A stretch of DNA of 64,000 bases from Sabethes cyaneus. Its lineage: Eukaryota > Arthropoda > Insecta > Diptera > Culicidae. The notes under the pieces were generated by a model. The model made no database searches. It was not told where the DNA came from and saw only the letters and a program-made list of their open reading frames with translations. Positions 1 to 8,101 of this stretch are shown in pieces. Position 1 is the stretch's first letter; each line of letters begins with the position of its first letter. Location of the stretch: NCBI RefSeq assembly GCF_943734655.1, contig NC_071354.1:73537338-73601337 (forward strand). Direction: 5' to 3'. Position numbers and translations under genes: made by a program.

Positions 1-723
1 ACTAAAAGCGGAGGCCAGGTGAATTGGGTTACAAATCAATGCGTCGAAAACCAAATATATGGTAGAAAGAGGCTCCAGAGAAAATAACGTGTACCTCCCA
101 CGGAGAGTGACTATTAACGGCAATGGACCAACTGGAGGTGGTTGATGAGTTCATATATTTAGGATCCCTGGTCATCGCCTACAATAATACGAGTAAGGAG
201 ATTCAACGATGCATTCAAACTGGAACCTATTTTTCCCTCTGCAAGGCACTTTGCTCAAGAAGCATACGCCATACCAAACGCTTTCAGAACGGTAGGCATC
301 CACGAACTGGAAACAGTAACTTTACTTACGTGCATTTGCCGTATTTGAAAGAAAGGTGATGCGGACTCCTTTTGGCGGAGTGCAAACGAAAAGCGAAGAG
401 TGGCGCAGGCGTATGAAGCACGAGCTGCAGGTTTAACTTGGAAAAATTCCCATCGTACACCTGGCGAAAGTTGAGAGACTACGGTGGGCCAGCCACTTGA
501 CAAGGATGCTGGACGACTGTGCAGTGAAATCCGTTCTCTTCAAAACCCCGTTGGCATCAACAGTAGAGGGGCTCAACGCACTTGATGGCTCGACCAGGTT
601 GAAGCCGACTTGCATGTGTCAAGACGTTCAACGAATTGACGACGAGTAGCCCAGGATCAAGTGCACTAGAGAGGAGTTCTTGATACGGCAAGAGCCATGC
701 TATGCTGCTAGAAGAAGAAGAAG
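1..723 (+). mobile_element. RTE-clade non-LTR retrotransposon, 3' end (degenerate)
   Basis: This is the C-terminal part of an RTE-type endonuclease/reverse-transcriptase protein, running in from beyond the left edge. Translated pieces read INASKTKYMVERGSRE, then DEFIYLGSLV followed by NNTSKEIQR; both are hallmarks of the RTE region downstream of the reverse-transcriptase palm. The same order is seen at 34,190-34,941 and 56,616-57,170. Several frameshifts break it after about position 300. The 3' end is marked by a (GAA)n tract at 710-723, the kind of short tandem repeat RTE elements end in. It is a dead copy. The clade call rests on remembered family motifs; a search would settle it. Confidence 0.8.
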
Positions 724-2778
724 CTAGATGATTCACATATGACCCTAAAGTCAGGCCGTTAAAAACCCCATGCAAAGAAAGGTCCAAATCATTTCGAATT
801 AGACCAAGTTTCCTTTTTAATCAATTTTCACATTAATTTACTCATAATCTGACGACGATAGTCTTTTAAGAAAACACTAAACAAACTGACGACGGCAGAC
901 AGCATTGAATCCATTCTTGTACTGTACAGCACCATTTTTGCCGTCCACAAAACGAACGTTTTCAAAGAAGAGTAAACGTTCTGCTGAGCTGATACACCAG
1001 TACGGCTTCGCTGACGATATACACTTTTTCACAACAATACATTGCAAATGCCGACAAAATGTGGGGGGGGGGGGGGTAGCTAGCTATTTTGTTGAAAGAA
1101 AGCGCCAACCTTCTTCCCGGAGGCTGCCTGTTTGCCGCCGACGATGAAGCAAAAGCGCCGCTTCGACGCGGAGCACAAAACATAGAACGTCAACAACACG
1201 TCAATCGTGCCACGGTTCCGTTCGTTTACACAAAAGTTTTCCACTTCCATTCGACCGGGCTAAATCCATGGAAAGGAAATGTTGATTCCGCGGATATTTT
1301 TCATACGGGCAGCCAGGCCTCGTTCGCGGTTGCCGTTACTTTAAACGTTGTATCGAGCTAGTTACCCTACTAAGCAAAGCTATTCTCCCAAAGCTATTCG
1401 GTACGGAATTCTCCGAACGCTGACCTCGTAAATATTACGTAATCAATGGAACCATTCCAGTATTGACAGTTTTTGCTAACTAAAGACAAATCAAGCTCTG
1501 CAGATGACAGTGTGCAGTAATTGTTGAATTTGAACGTGCACAGGCCGATCAATCATCGCAAGGTGAACGGTAATGTTTTGGTTTGAAAGTTTCTCGCATG
1601 GAAGCCATATGATAGAAAAATACAAAGAAACTTTCTGATTGAAAATACTTTAGAAATATTTGCCTCGTGTTGATCTTAAAAAAACTTCATAAATTTTACA
1701 TTACACAATTGAACGATAAAAGCTATGTTTCATTTTAATAGTTTTTCACCAAAACCCTTAAGTCATACATTCGAAACGATATGTAATAAACTAGATAGAA
1801 AAATTACGTAACTTACATAATCTGCGCCACCAAAAACTAAACTAAACCTGGTGCTTCAAGTGTACGGTAGCGCACTCATTGTTTTCAGCTGGCGGCAAAG
1901 CATTACACCGGTACTGTTATACGTACGTCTGCGCTGTTTCCTGGCCATCATCGGATGAGGACGACACAGCGAAACAAAACCTTACACAAGTGCATTCAAG
2001 TGCAATATGTGTTCCACCTGACACTGTGCTGTGTGTTGGCTGGCTGGCTGGCTGGCTGACTACAATGGCAAGCCTGAACGAATGCCGAGCACGGTTTAAA
2101 CTGTAGCATAAGCATGTCTTGGCCATTTTCGGAAGCGAAATTATGTCAAGGATACACGAGGAAAAAAGCTGCCAAGCTGGGCTGTGCAGCATCATCTTTC
2201 CGGCTAGTCGTCCGAACTGATGGCTACGGCTATTGTGTAGCAAGTTGGGAAAATGTGTAAAACTAATTTATACCACATCTGCAGCAGTATTGATTGAAAT
2301 GCTAGCAAAATTTCTAAAGCTCTTTTTTTCCTGGTTGTTTGCCATCGGCATGGGTCGGCCAATGCAGTGCGCCAATCACCGCCGGCACCCAGAGAGATAA
2401 ACTCTGCCATTGATTGATGCTAGCCAAGACTGGTAGCTGAGATTTGTACCATAAAAATTTTTAAAGCAATTTGGTTCAAGGGCACTGGTAGCGTGGTAGA
2501 GCTCGATTTTTGCCGGTGAAAATATACGGAAAAATCAATACAATCTTCATATCTTAGAAGGAGATGTGTAGTCTTAAATGCGAGGCACATTTACACTAAA
2601 GAAACAATGAATTAGTGATGAAAGAACAAATGCCATCGTACGTACGTACAATTTAAAAGAAAACAGTAAACAAGCAAAATTTCGAAATCAAACTAAATTT
2701 TCAAGCCTAAGCAAACCTTTCATATAAATACCTTTGACTTTTATTTTTATTTTATTTTTTATTTATACCCTTTTATTT
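724..2778. other. unassigned AT-rich stretch
   Basis: I see no supported gene. It holds a run of 14 G at 1,063-1,076 and a short GGCT tandem repeat near 2,038-2,058. Overlapping open frames on both strands at 905-1,361 and 1,879-2,410 have no recognisable motif. Confidence 0.5.
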
Positions 2779-2835
2779 TTTTATCGACAGACTTCACAAG
2801 TGTAGGACAATTACGCGGCTAGTGCAATGATCCTT
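2779..2835 (-). repeat. SINE fragment (tail half)
   Basis: A short minus-strand piece of the tRNA-derived SINE family found in fuller form at 6,818, 14,445, 21,629 and 44,227. It keeps the TTTATCGACAGACTTC block and the GGCTAGTGCAATGATCC block but lacks the tRNA-like head. Confidence 0.7.
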
Positions 2836-3690
2836 TTCGTTTCTTCAATTCTGTTCGTTCTTCGATCTGGTTGTAAACTTACACGTTAATTCTCTAAGAC
2901 CAAATCTCTAAGACCAGGATCTCTAAGTTCAAATTATCAAGTGCTCCATTTTAAATAACGCCTTGTTTTTAAAACGAATGTATGCATTTTTTCGCCTTTG
3001 AGTTGCGACTGAAAAACTAACGGCAACATGATATGTCGTTAAGTGCAGTGCTCGAAAAATTGTAGTATTCTTTTATTTGTCACCCCATGGACATGACTAC
3101 TAAACTGCTGACAGTGTGAGTCTCTTTCAGTTTTCTACCCTTCAAAACAATTCATTCGTGAATTGCAGTGCTAAATAATTGCTCGACTAACCTGTCAGTC
3201 AATTTTCTTGCTCGTGAATGATAGTTAAGATCTCAAAGTTTAGTCAAACTGCCCGCTTTTTAAAATCAACCAAAACCTAGCTGAAGGAAACTAATTAAAA
3301 CTTCGGAGCAATGTTTACGTTTATTGCAATTTCGTTTGCCACTATCGGCAGTTCTTCACAATGAATGAACGACTCGCATATGATTTCATGCACTCTTGTC
3401 GAGAATGAATAAATATAGAGAATAACACGAACATGAACGCAAGTGATTTGCTCGAACGGTTGGTTTCAGGTTTGCAATGCTGAGTTCATTGCATCTGTAC
3501 TAGAAATAGCAGAGATTGAGCAGTATATTGCATGAATTCAGGCGTATTCATATATTGAATATAAGATTTCTAAGCACTATTAAGTGCATTCGTTAAATGT
3601 AAAATAATCACCCATAATTCGAGAACAAAAAAAACGCTGTCATGAAATTTTTATCATTAAACGATTATGAATGAATTTTTATGATGGTAT
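2836..3690. other. unassigned AT-rich stretch
   Basis: No coding or RNA feature recognised. The only regularity is a short repeat of CTCTAAGACC or CTCTAAG near 2,893-2,927. Confidence 0.5.
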
Positions 3691-3694
3691 TTTT

Positions 3695-3895
3695 TATAAT
3701 CGAAGGCAGAAGAAAGTAACGAAACAAAGGTGTTGATAGTATCTCAGGTGAGAGGGGGCGATCTCAAGGCGAGAAGGGCAAAGAGCGCAAAATTAGGTAA
3801 GAGAGGGTCATTGAAGCAACGATTACGATCCTCATTACCCAAGCTGGGGGATTTGCGGATCGAACCAAGCTATATATTAGGAGTTAATTATAACC
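3695..3895 (+). repeat. dispersed repeat, copy 1
   Basis: This stretch is similar to 15,330-15,545 in the same orientation. Shared blocks include GAAGAAAGTAA, GGTCATTGAAGCAACG and TACCCAAGCTGGG, and both copies then run into a block that in the second copy contains GAGTTCGAATCCGG. That block resembles a tRNA B box, so a SINE is possible, but no A box is clear. Family not identified. Confidence 0.6.
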
Positions 3896-3961
3896 GGACG
3901 CGGACCCAACTTTTCCCCCAGGTCCTGAGGATCGCATATATTGGTAAGCTTTAGAACTACA

Positions 3962-4557
3962 GTAGAGCTTATAAACATGGCCGAGAAACTCTGTTAGTGC
4001 CTCTACACTGGATTATTTCCAAGATTTGGGAGGAGGAGCAGCTACCGGAGGAATGGATGGAAGCAGTGGTTTGTCTCATCTACAAGAAGGGTCATCGACT
4101 CGACTGCTGTAACTATCAAATCAAGGTGCTCTCCCAGATACTGTTACTCCGGCTGTCACCGATAGCACAAGGTTTCGTAGGGAATTATCAGGGGGGCCTC
4201 ATGGGGACTCGCACAACTACGGAATAAAATTTTTATTATCCGACACCATATCTTGCAGAAATGTCGGAAGTACAACGTGCCCACGCATCACATCTTTATT
4301 GACTTCAAAACAGCATATGATACTGTCGATCGAGACCAGCTATGGTAGATAATACACGAACACAGTTTTTCGGACAAACTGATGCGACTGATCAGAGCTA
4401 CATTGGATCAAATGATGTGTTACGTACGCATCTCGTGGGCACTCTCGAGTCCCGGCGACGCGGTGCTGCGTGGGTTGAGACAAGGTGAAGGCTTATCCTG
4501 CATGATATTCAACATCGCTCTTGACGGGGTGATCCGACAAGCGGGTATCGAAACGAG
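3962..4557 (+). mobile_element. RTE retrotransposon, reverse-transcriptase part, 5' of foldback insertion
   Basis: A degenerate RTE reverse transcriptase. The fingers and palm can be followed across frames: LPEEWMEAVVCLIYKKGHRL, then KVLSQILLLRLSPIAQGFVG, then FIDFKTAYDTVDRDQLW (motif A with its aspartate), then GLRQGEGLSCMIFNIAL and GIETRG. A small deletion removes the usual YRGI.LL. segment after the CNY triplet. Translation stops at 4,557, where a MULE foldback element starts; the same reading resumes at 6,436 with ETRGTIF and the FADD box. The 5' part of the element (endonuclease) is absent. Confidence 0.85.
4549..4557. repeat. 9-bp target-site duplication, left
   Basis: CGAAACGAG here is repeated exactly at 6,436-6,444. 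The base before it (T) and the base after the right copy (A) match the uninterrupted RTE codons for GIETRG, so the duplication is exactly 9 bp. Nine base pairs is the usual MULE target duplication. Confidence 0.85.
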
Positions 4558-4567
4558 GGGCTGGTAC

Positions 4568-4737
4568 CGAATGGCCGAAACACAAATGGCCGAATCACGA
4601 ATGGCCGAAATCCAAATGGCCGAATTTCAATAACAGTCACAGAAGGCCGAATCACGAAAAGCCGAATCACAAATGGCCGAATCACGAATGGCCGAATCAC
4701 GAATGGCCGAATCACGAAAGGCCGAAATTTTTCGGAG
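4568..4737. repeat. foldback left arm, tandem 15-17-bp repeats
   Basis: About ten copies of a unit like GAATGGCCGAATCAC, some reading GAAACACAAATGGCC. Its inverted counterpart is at 6,262-6,428. Both outer ends begin with the same order CGAATGGCCGAAACAC then AAATGGCCGAATCAC, so the arms align as true inverted repeats and are not merely the same satellite. Confidence 0.85.
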
Positions 4738-4933
4738 TGCCTAAATAACTACTCAATAAAAAACCATAAATTGGCAAGTAGTTAATAAATAACTTTAATC
4801 AAACAAAAAACAAACTACTACTATTAAACAAACAAAACATGCTTTACGAACGCCTTTGTTTAGCGCTTAATAAAAGTGCAACTGCGTCAACAAAATTTTT
4901 GCTGCTCATTTTGTGAGCATTAACACATTTCGA
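4738..4933. other. foldback interior, no gene seen
   Basis: AT-rich spacer between the left arm and the transposase fragment. I see nothing assignable in it. Confidence 0.5.
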
Positions 4934-5311
4934 CTAGATTTTTTCGTCTATTTCTCGGCGCGAATTCGGAACATCCCCCTGAAAAATTCTAAGGATGTTC
5001 CCCTCTATCGCCTTTTGCTCCACCCGCAGCTTTGTGATGATCCTGGTCATTGACAGATGATGGGAACCAACAATTGTTGTCCATCGTTGGTGCTATGCTT
5101 CCAAGCTGTTTGTGGTCCGCGATAGCTTGTCAATGACAGGCTTAAAATTTGACCACAGAGTGGGGTGAAACATTGGTCTATTGTTCCGGTTCCTCCCACT
5201 TATGTAAGTATTTCGAAAATATGTAAGGAAATTATTCAATTCTTCAGGCATCGTTCCTTCCATCGCGTCGTACGCCTCCTGTATCAGATTTTGCGGCACA
5301 AAAGACAAAGC
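4934..5311 (-). pseudogene. MULE transposase C-terminal fragment
   Basis: Read on the minus strand this gives SFVPQNLIQEAYDAM, then NNFLTYFRNTYISGRN, then PMFHPTLWSNF, then RTTNSLEA-stop-HQRW, then GSHHLSMTRIITKLRVEQ, ending at a stop at 4,934-4,936. The order FxPxLWNxF, RTNNxxEGWH, HPS and a final EQ is the known C-terminal tail of insect MULE transposases. The stop at 5,093-5,095 (TAG) sits where the conserved Trp of EGWH (TGG) is expected, so one G-to-A change would explain it. The catalytic DDE part is not present upstream. Superfamily call from remembered motifs; confidence is good but not proven. Confidence 0.7.
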
Positions 5312-5369
5312 CTAGAATTTTTATTACATTATAAAAACATCAAATAAAAGTACTTTATCAACAAACCTG

Positions 5370-5634
5370 CAGCCGTTTTACCACCATGAATATGTCTGTG
5401 TTGGTCGAGTAATGTTGTTTTAGTCCGCGTATATTTAATTGTTTTATCATATTTTGTGTGAAATGAAAAAAGCATAAGAAGCATTCCGTTTCTGCTTGTT
5501 TTTATTGAATAGTATCCCATCAATGGAAAGCATTTCGGTTTTACTCTCTGCGACAACACAATTTTAACGACAGGTGCACTTTCTTCGTTGCTGAAACCAG
5601 CAACATCGCTGAAACCAGCAATCGCCGGATGCAC
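5370..5634 (-). pseudogene. possible FLYWCH-like zinc-finger remnant
   Basis: A minus-strand open frame whose C-terminal half reads GYYSIKTSRNG, then TRTKTTLLDQHRHIHGG. The spacing of an aromatic-rich strand, an NG turn and a final HxH is like the FLYWCH finger that many MULE transposases carry at the N terminus. The cysteines expected before the KC step are not evident, so this is weak. Its place upstream of the transposase tail suits an element that lost its middle. Confidence 0.3.
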
Positions 5635-6086
5635 TCATTTTTCACAGGACAACTACCAACCACCGTGCGGAAAGCAAACCGTGTTCAACAACAATGGACA
5701 CAACTGTTGGCTTTGCTATGTGCGGTCAACAAAGATGGACACGGCGGGATATTGAATGAAATATTTCGGCCGATTTAGTAATAGGGTAATAAACTTGTAG
5801 TTTACTGCATTTACTTCTTTATGAAAATCCATGACAGTAAGAATAAGATAACAATTATAAGCATAATATAATATAATATAAGCATATTATAATATAAGCA
5901 TACATCTACGAAAGATAATTTTTATACTGGTTTTTACCTCATATTTCTTGATTATAAATACATCTTCATTATAAGGTGCGAGACGTATTTACCGTGTTAG
6001 TAGCAAATGTTTTCTAGATGATTCAGGGCGAGACGGCCGTAGGCCGCGAGTGTGCGCCGGTGACCCGCCGTCGGAAGCGCCGGCCA
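5635..6086. other. foldback interior, AT-rich then GC-rich
   Basis: The first 350 bases are AT-rich with a run of ATAAT-type repeats near 5,860-5,905. From about 6,025 the composition jumps to very GC-rich up to the hairpin at 6,087. No gene recognised. Confidence 0.5.
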
Positions 6087-6112
6087 CTGCGGGGGGGGCA
6101 GCCCCCCCGCAG
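6087..6112. repeat. GC hairpin
   Basis: CTGCGGGGGGG at 6,087-6,097 pairs perfectly with CCCCCCCGCAG at 6,102-6,112 across a 4-base loop. It lies at the end of a ~80-bp GC-rich block in an otherwise AT-rich element. Confidence 0.85.
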
Positions 6113-6206
6113 AAACCACTACTATTTAGGTGCATGCATTTTCCTAGGTTTACTGTCTATTAGGGATTATCCCTTAGTTAAGTCCAAACGAGCGGCAGCG
6201 AGTAAG
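6102..6206 (+). repeat. module shared with 12,603-12,710
   Basis: Shares GCAGAAA, TTTTCCTAGGT, TACTG and then GAACGAGCnnCAGCGAGTAAG in the same order with 12,603-12,710. In both places it lies just inside a terminal region made of short repeats that include TTCGGC-type words. Confidence 0.65.
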
Positions 6207-6261
6207 GACAGCATGTACCCAATGTTTGCGCAGGTTGAAGGCTATGAATATTTTCGGTCGA

Positions 6262-6428
6262 ATATGACATTCGTGTTTCGGCCATTTATGATTCGGCCAT
6301 TCGTGATTCGGCCTTTTGTGATTCGGCCATTCGTGATTCGGCCATTTGGTATATTATGCCATTCATTATTTCGGCCATTTGTGTTTCGGCCATTCGTGAT
6401 TCGGCCATTTGTGTTTCGGCCATTCGTA
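6262..6428. repeat. foldback right arm, tandem 15-17-bp repeats
   Basis: About ten copies of a unit like GTGATTCGGCCATTC, the inverted form of the left arm at 4,568-4,737. It produces an open frame of repeating IRPFV, which is a by-product of the repeat length and not a protein gene. Confidence 0.85.
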
Positions 6429-6435
6429 GGTAATC

Positions 6436-6817
6436 CGAAACGAGAGGCACGATTTTCACCAAAAGTAGCTAACTCCTACACCTAGACTTTGCAGATGACT
6501 TTGATATAATAGGCAGAAGCTTTGCGACGGCGGGGGCAATCTCCGCGAAACTGAAAGCGGAGTCTAGGAGGATTGAGATAAAAACAAGTGCGAGGTAAAT
6601 CCTTATTAATTCGGTAGTTCTTTATGGACTTGAAGTTGTGACGCTGCTCACGGAGGACATATGCGCCCTTGCCTTGTTCGAGCGGAAGGTGCTGCGGACG
6701 GTATTTGGCGGAATATAAACTGAAAGTGGAGAGCAGCAGAGGTGAATGAATCACGAGCTACAGGCACTGCTTGGAAAAATTCCCATCGTGCATCAGGTGA
6801 AAGTCGGTAGGCTACGG
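6436..6817 (+). mobile_element. RTE retrotransposon, segment after foldback
   Basis: The RTE reading resumes: ETRGTIF, then FADDFDIIGRSF with an intact FADD catalytic box at 6,488-6,499, then AKLKAESRRI. A deletion near 6,590 then joins it to VVLYGLEVVTLLTEDICALA and FERKVLRTVFGG, skipping roughly 60 residues that other copies have (DEFIYLGSL part). Continues to KVGRLR at 6,817, where a SINE is inserted. Confidence 0.85.
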
Positions 6818-7022
6818 CCCGCCCAGATAGCTCGAAGGTACGATGCTGATCTAACAAGCCAGTCGTCGTATGCCGAATCTCGGTTGTGCGGTGCTACTAG
6901 AGACTCAGTAAGATCGTTGCACTAGCGTAATTGTACTGTACTTTGATAACCGACTACAAAGTCTGTCGATAAAGAAGGTTATCAACAGTCTCAAAGAAGG
7001 TTATACCTAAGGCTTAGCTTTG
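6818..7022 (+). repeat. tRNA-derived SINE, full copy
   Basis: A 205-bp SINE with exact 13-bp target duplications CGGTAGGCTACGG at 6,805-6,817 and 7,023-7,035. The head is tRNA-like: GCCCAG start, an anticodon arm CTGAT-CTAACAA-GCCAG, and a B-box-like CGAATCTC. The body has CAGTAAGATCGTTGCACTAG and GTCTGTCGATAAAGAAGG. RTE sequence continues across it, so it is younger than that RTE copy. Confidence 0.9.
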
Positions 7023-7135
7023 CGGTAGGCTACGGTGGGCCAGATACGCCGTAAGGATGCCGGATGGCAATGCAACGAAAATCGTTCTTTTCAACAACCC
7101 CTCCTGCATCAGGAACAGAGGGAAAAGACGTGCAG
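7023..7135 (+). mobile_element. RTE retrotransposon, last segment
   Basis: After the SINE the RTE continues with TACGGTGGGCCAG and AAGGATGCCGGA, then the AATCGTTCTTTTCAACAACCC block and AGGAACAGAGGG, matching 34,690-34,800. It is cut off near 7,135, before the 3' end. Confidence 0.8.
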
Positions 7136-7491
7136 AATATGAAAATGTAAACTCCAAAATATTTTATTTATCTGAGCAGGTAATATACAGGCAAGAAATG
7201 TCGGATTCATCTCGTGCGAAAAACTGGAGTACTTTCGAATATAATTCTTTTGAAAACTTGAAATGAAGTTTGGATCGTGTTTACTTATGACGAGTTGGGT
7301 CCGCCACCCTACTACTGTGACCAATATTTTAATCTATTTTGATACCGTCCAAGTGTTTTTCTGTATTCCACACTTCATTCTTTTTGCGGTATCGGTATAG
7401 AGCGAGCGAAAGGTTTATTATCCATGCTTGAATTTATGTTTTTACTGCTTTTCAAATAAATTAGCTCTCTAGACGCAGGAAGTGCGGAGAC

Positions 7492-7756
7492 TAGTTATAA
7501 TTCAACCTTGGACAAGAGGCTTCATTACGCATCTTGGGTCAGCACCATTTTTATAACTAACCCCGAATGGGGCGTTCATCGGACGTAAAGTAGAGTTGAA
7601 CAGTAAGGGAGGGTGTGTAGTTCCCCTAACCCCACTTTGCATCGCCAATCTCGTTCCTGGAGTAAGAAGTGGAAAAAGTTATAATTTGCCCACGGGCGAG
7701 AGGCTTCATTACGTACTTCGACCCAGTACCAATTTTATAACTTGGCAAGAGGCTTC
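7492..7756 (+). repeat. direct duplication, ~184-bp spacing
   Basis: Two diverged copies of a ~65-bp block: AGTTATAATT, GAGGCTTCATTACG (7,516 and 7,700), then CCAGTACCA or TCAGCACCA and TTTTATAACT. A third partial, AAGAGGCTTCGTTG, follows at 7,747. Family unknown. Confidence 0.7.
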
Positions 7757-7780
7757 GTTGTTGGTAAATGCGAAATTCAG

Positions 7781-8101
7781 TACACTCAAATTGCTTTTTA
7801 CGCGACGGATACGTTCCGTGTAAATCAAAATCGCGTAAAAAACCGCGTAAGCTCCAAAATTCGCTTAAAACCCCGCATAATTTCCTAAACCGGCATAAAA
7901 AAAACTTTGTGACTTTCAACACTACGCGATAAAATAGACTTAATGAGCACATTCGCGTAAATTGCGAAAATTGCGTAAAAAAACCACGTAATTTCCAAAA
8001 TTCGCGTAAAAAAACTGTAGATTCCAAAATTTTTGTAACGAAAACCGCGTAAATTCCGAAGTTCGCGTAAAAATAGTCGTGTAACAAGCGACTTCAGTGT
8101 A
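7781..8101. mobile_element. TA-flanked miniature element carrying CGCGTAAATTCCG satellite, copy 1
   Basis: The two ends are inverted repeats of the form CACTCAAATTGCTTTTTACG and its complement AAGCGACTTCAGTG, each flanked by TA (7,781-7,782 and 8,100-8,101). The interior is a degenerate array of a ~16-26-bp unit reading CGCGTAAA(AAAACCG) and AATTCCGAAATTCG. TA duplication and TIRs beginning CACT suggest a Tc1/mariner-type non-autonomous element; this is an inference. Confidence 0.75.

Larger units (their letters stand above)
4558..6435. mobile_element. MULE-type foldback element, internally deleted
   Basis: An 1,878-bp element inserted in an RTE reverse-transcriptase gene. Both ends are arrays of a short repeat built on GAATGGCCGAATCAC, in opposite orientation (4,568-4,737 and 6,262-6,428), so the ends can fold back. 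The interior carries a minus-strand fragment with the C-terminal signature of MULE transposases (4,934-5,311), a possible FLYWCH-like piece (5,370-5,634), a GC-rich hairpin and a module shared with 12,603-12,710. The target duplication is 9 bp. Foldback elements of the Drosophila FB-NOF type belong to the MULE superfamily, which fits. The DDE core is missing, so it is non-autonomous. Confidence 0.8.

Noticed and set aside
4509..4715. Repetitive open frame (repeating VIRPF) on the minus strand, and the similar frame at 6,018-6,485
   Set aside because: Made by the foldback arm repeats; unit length near a multiple of 3 keeps frames open by chance.
5312..5366. A 55-bp minus-strand intron (GT...AG) joining the FLYWCH-like piece to the MULE tail
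   Set aside because: The splice would not keep the reading frame; an internal deletion explains the layout better.
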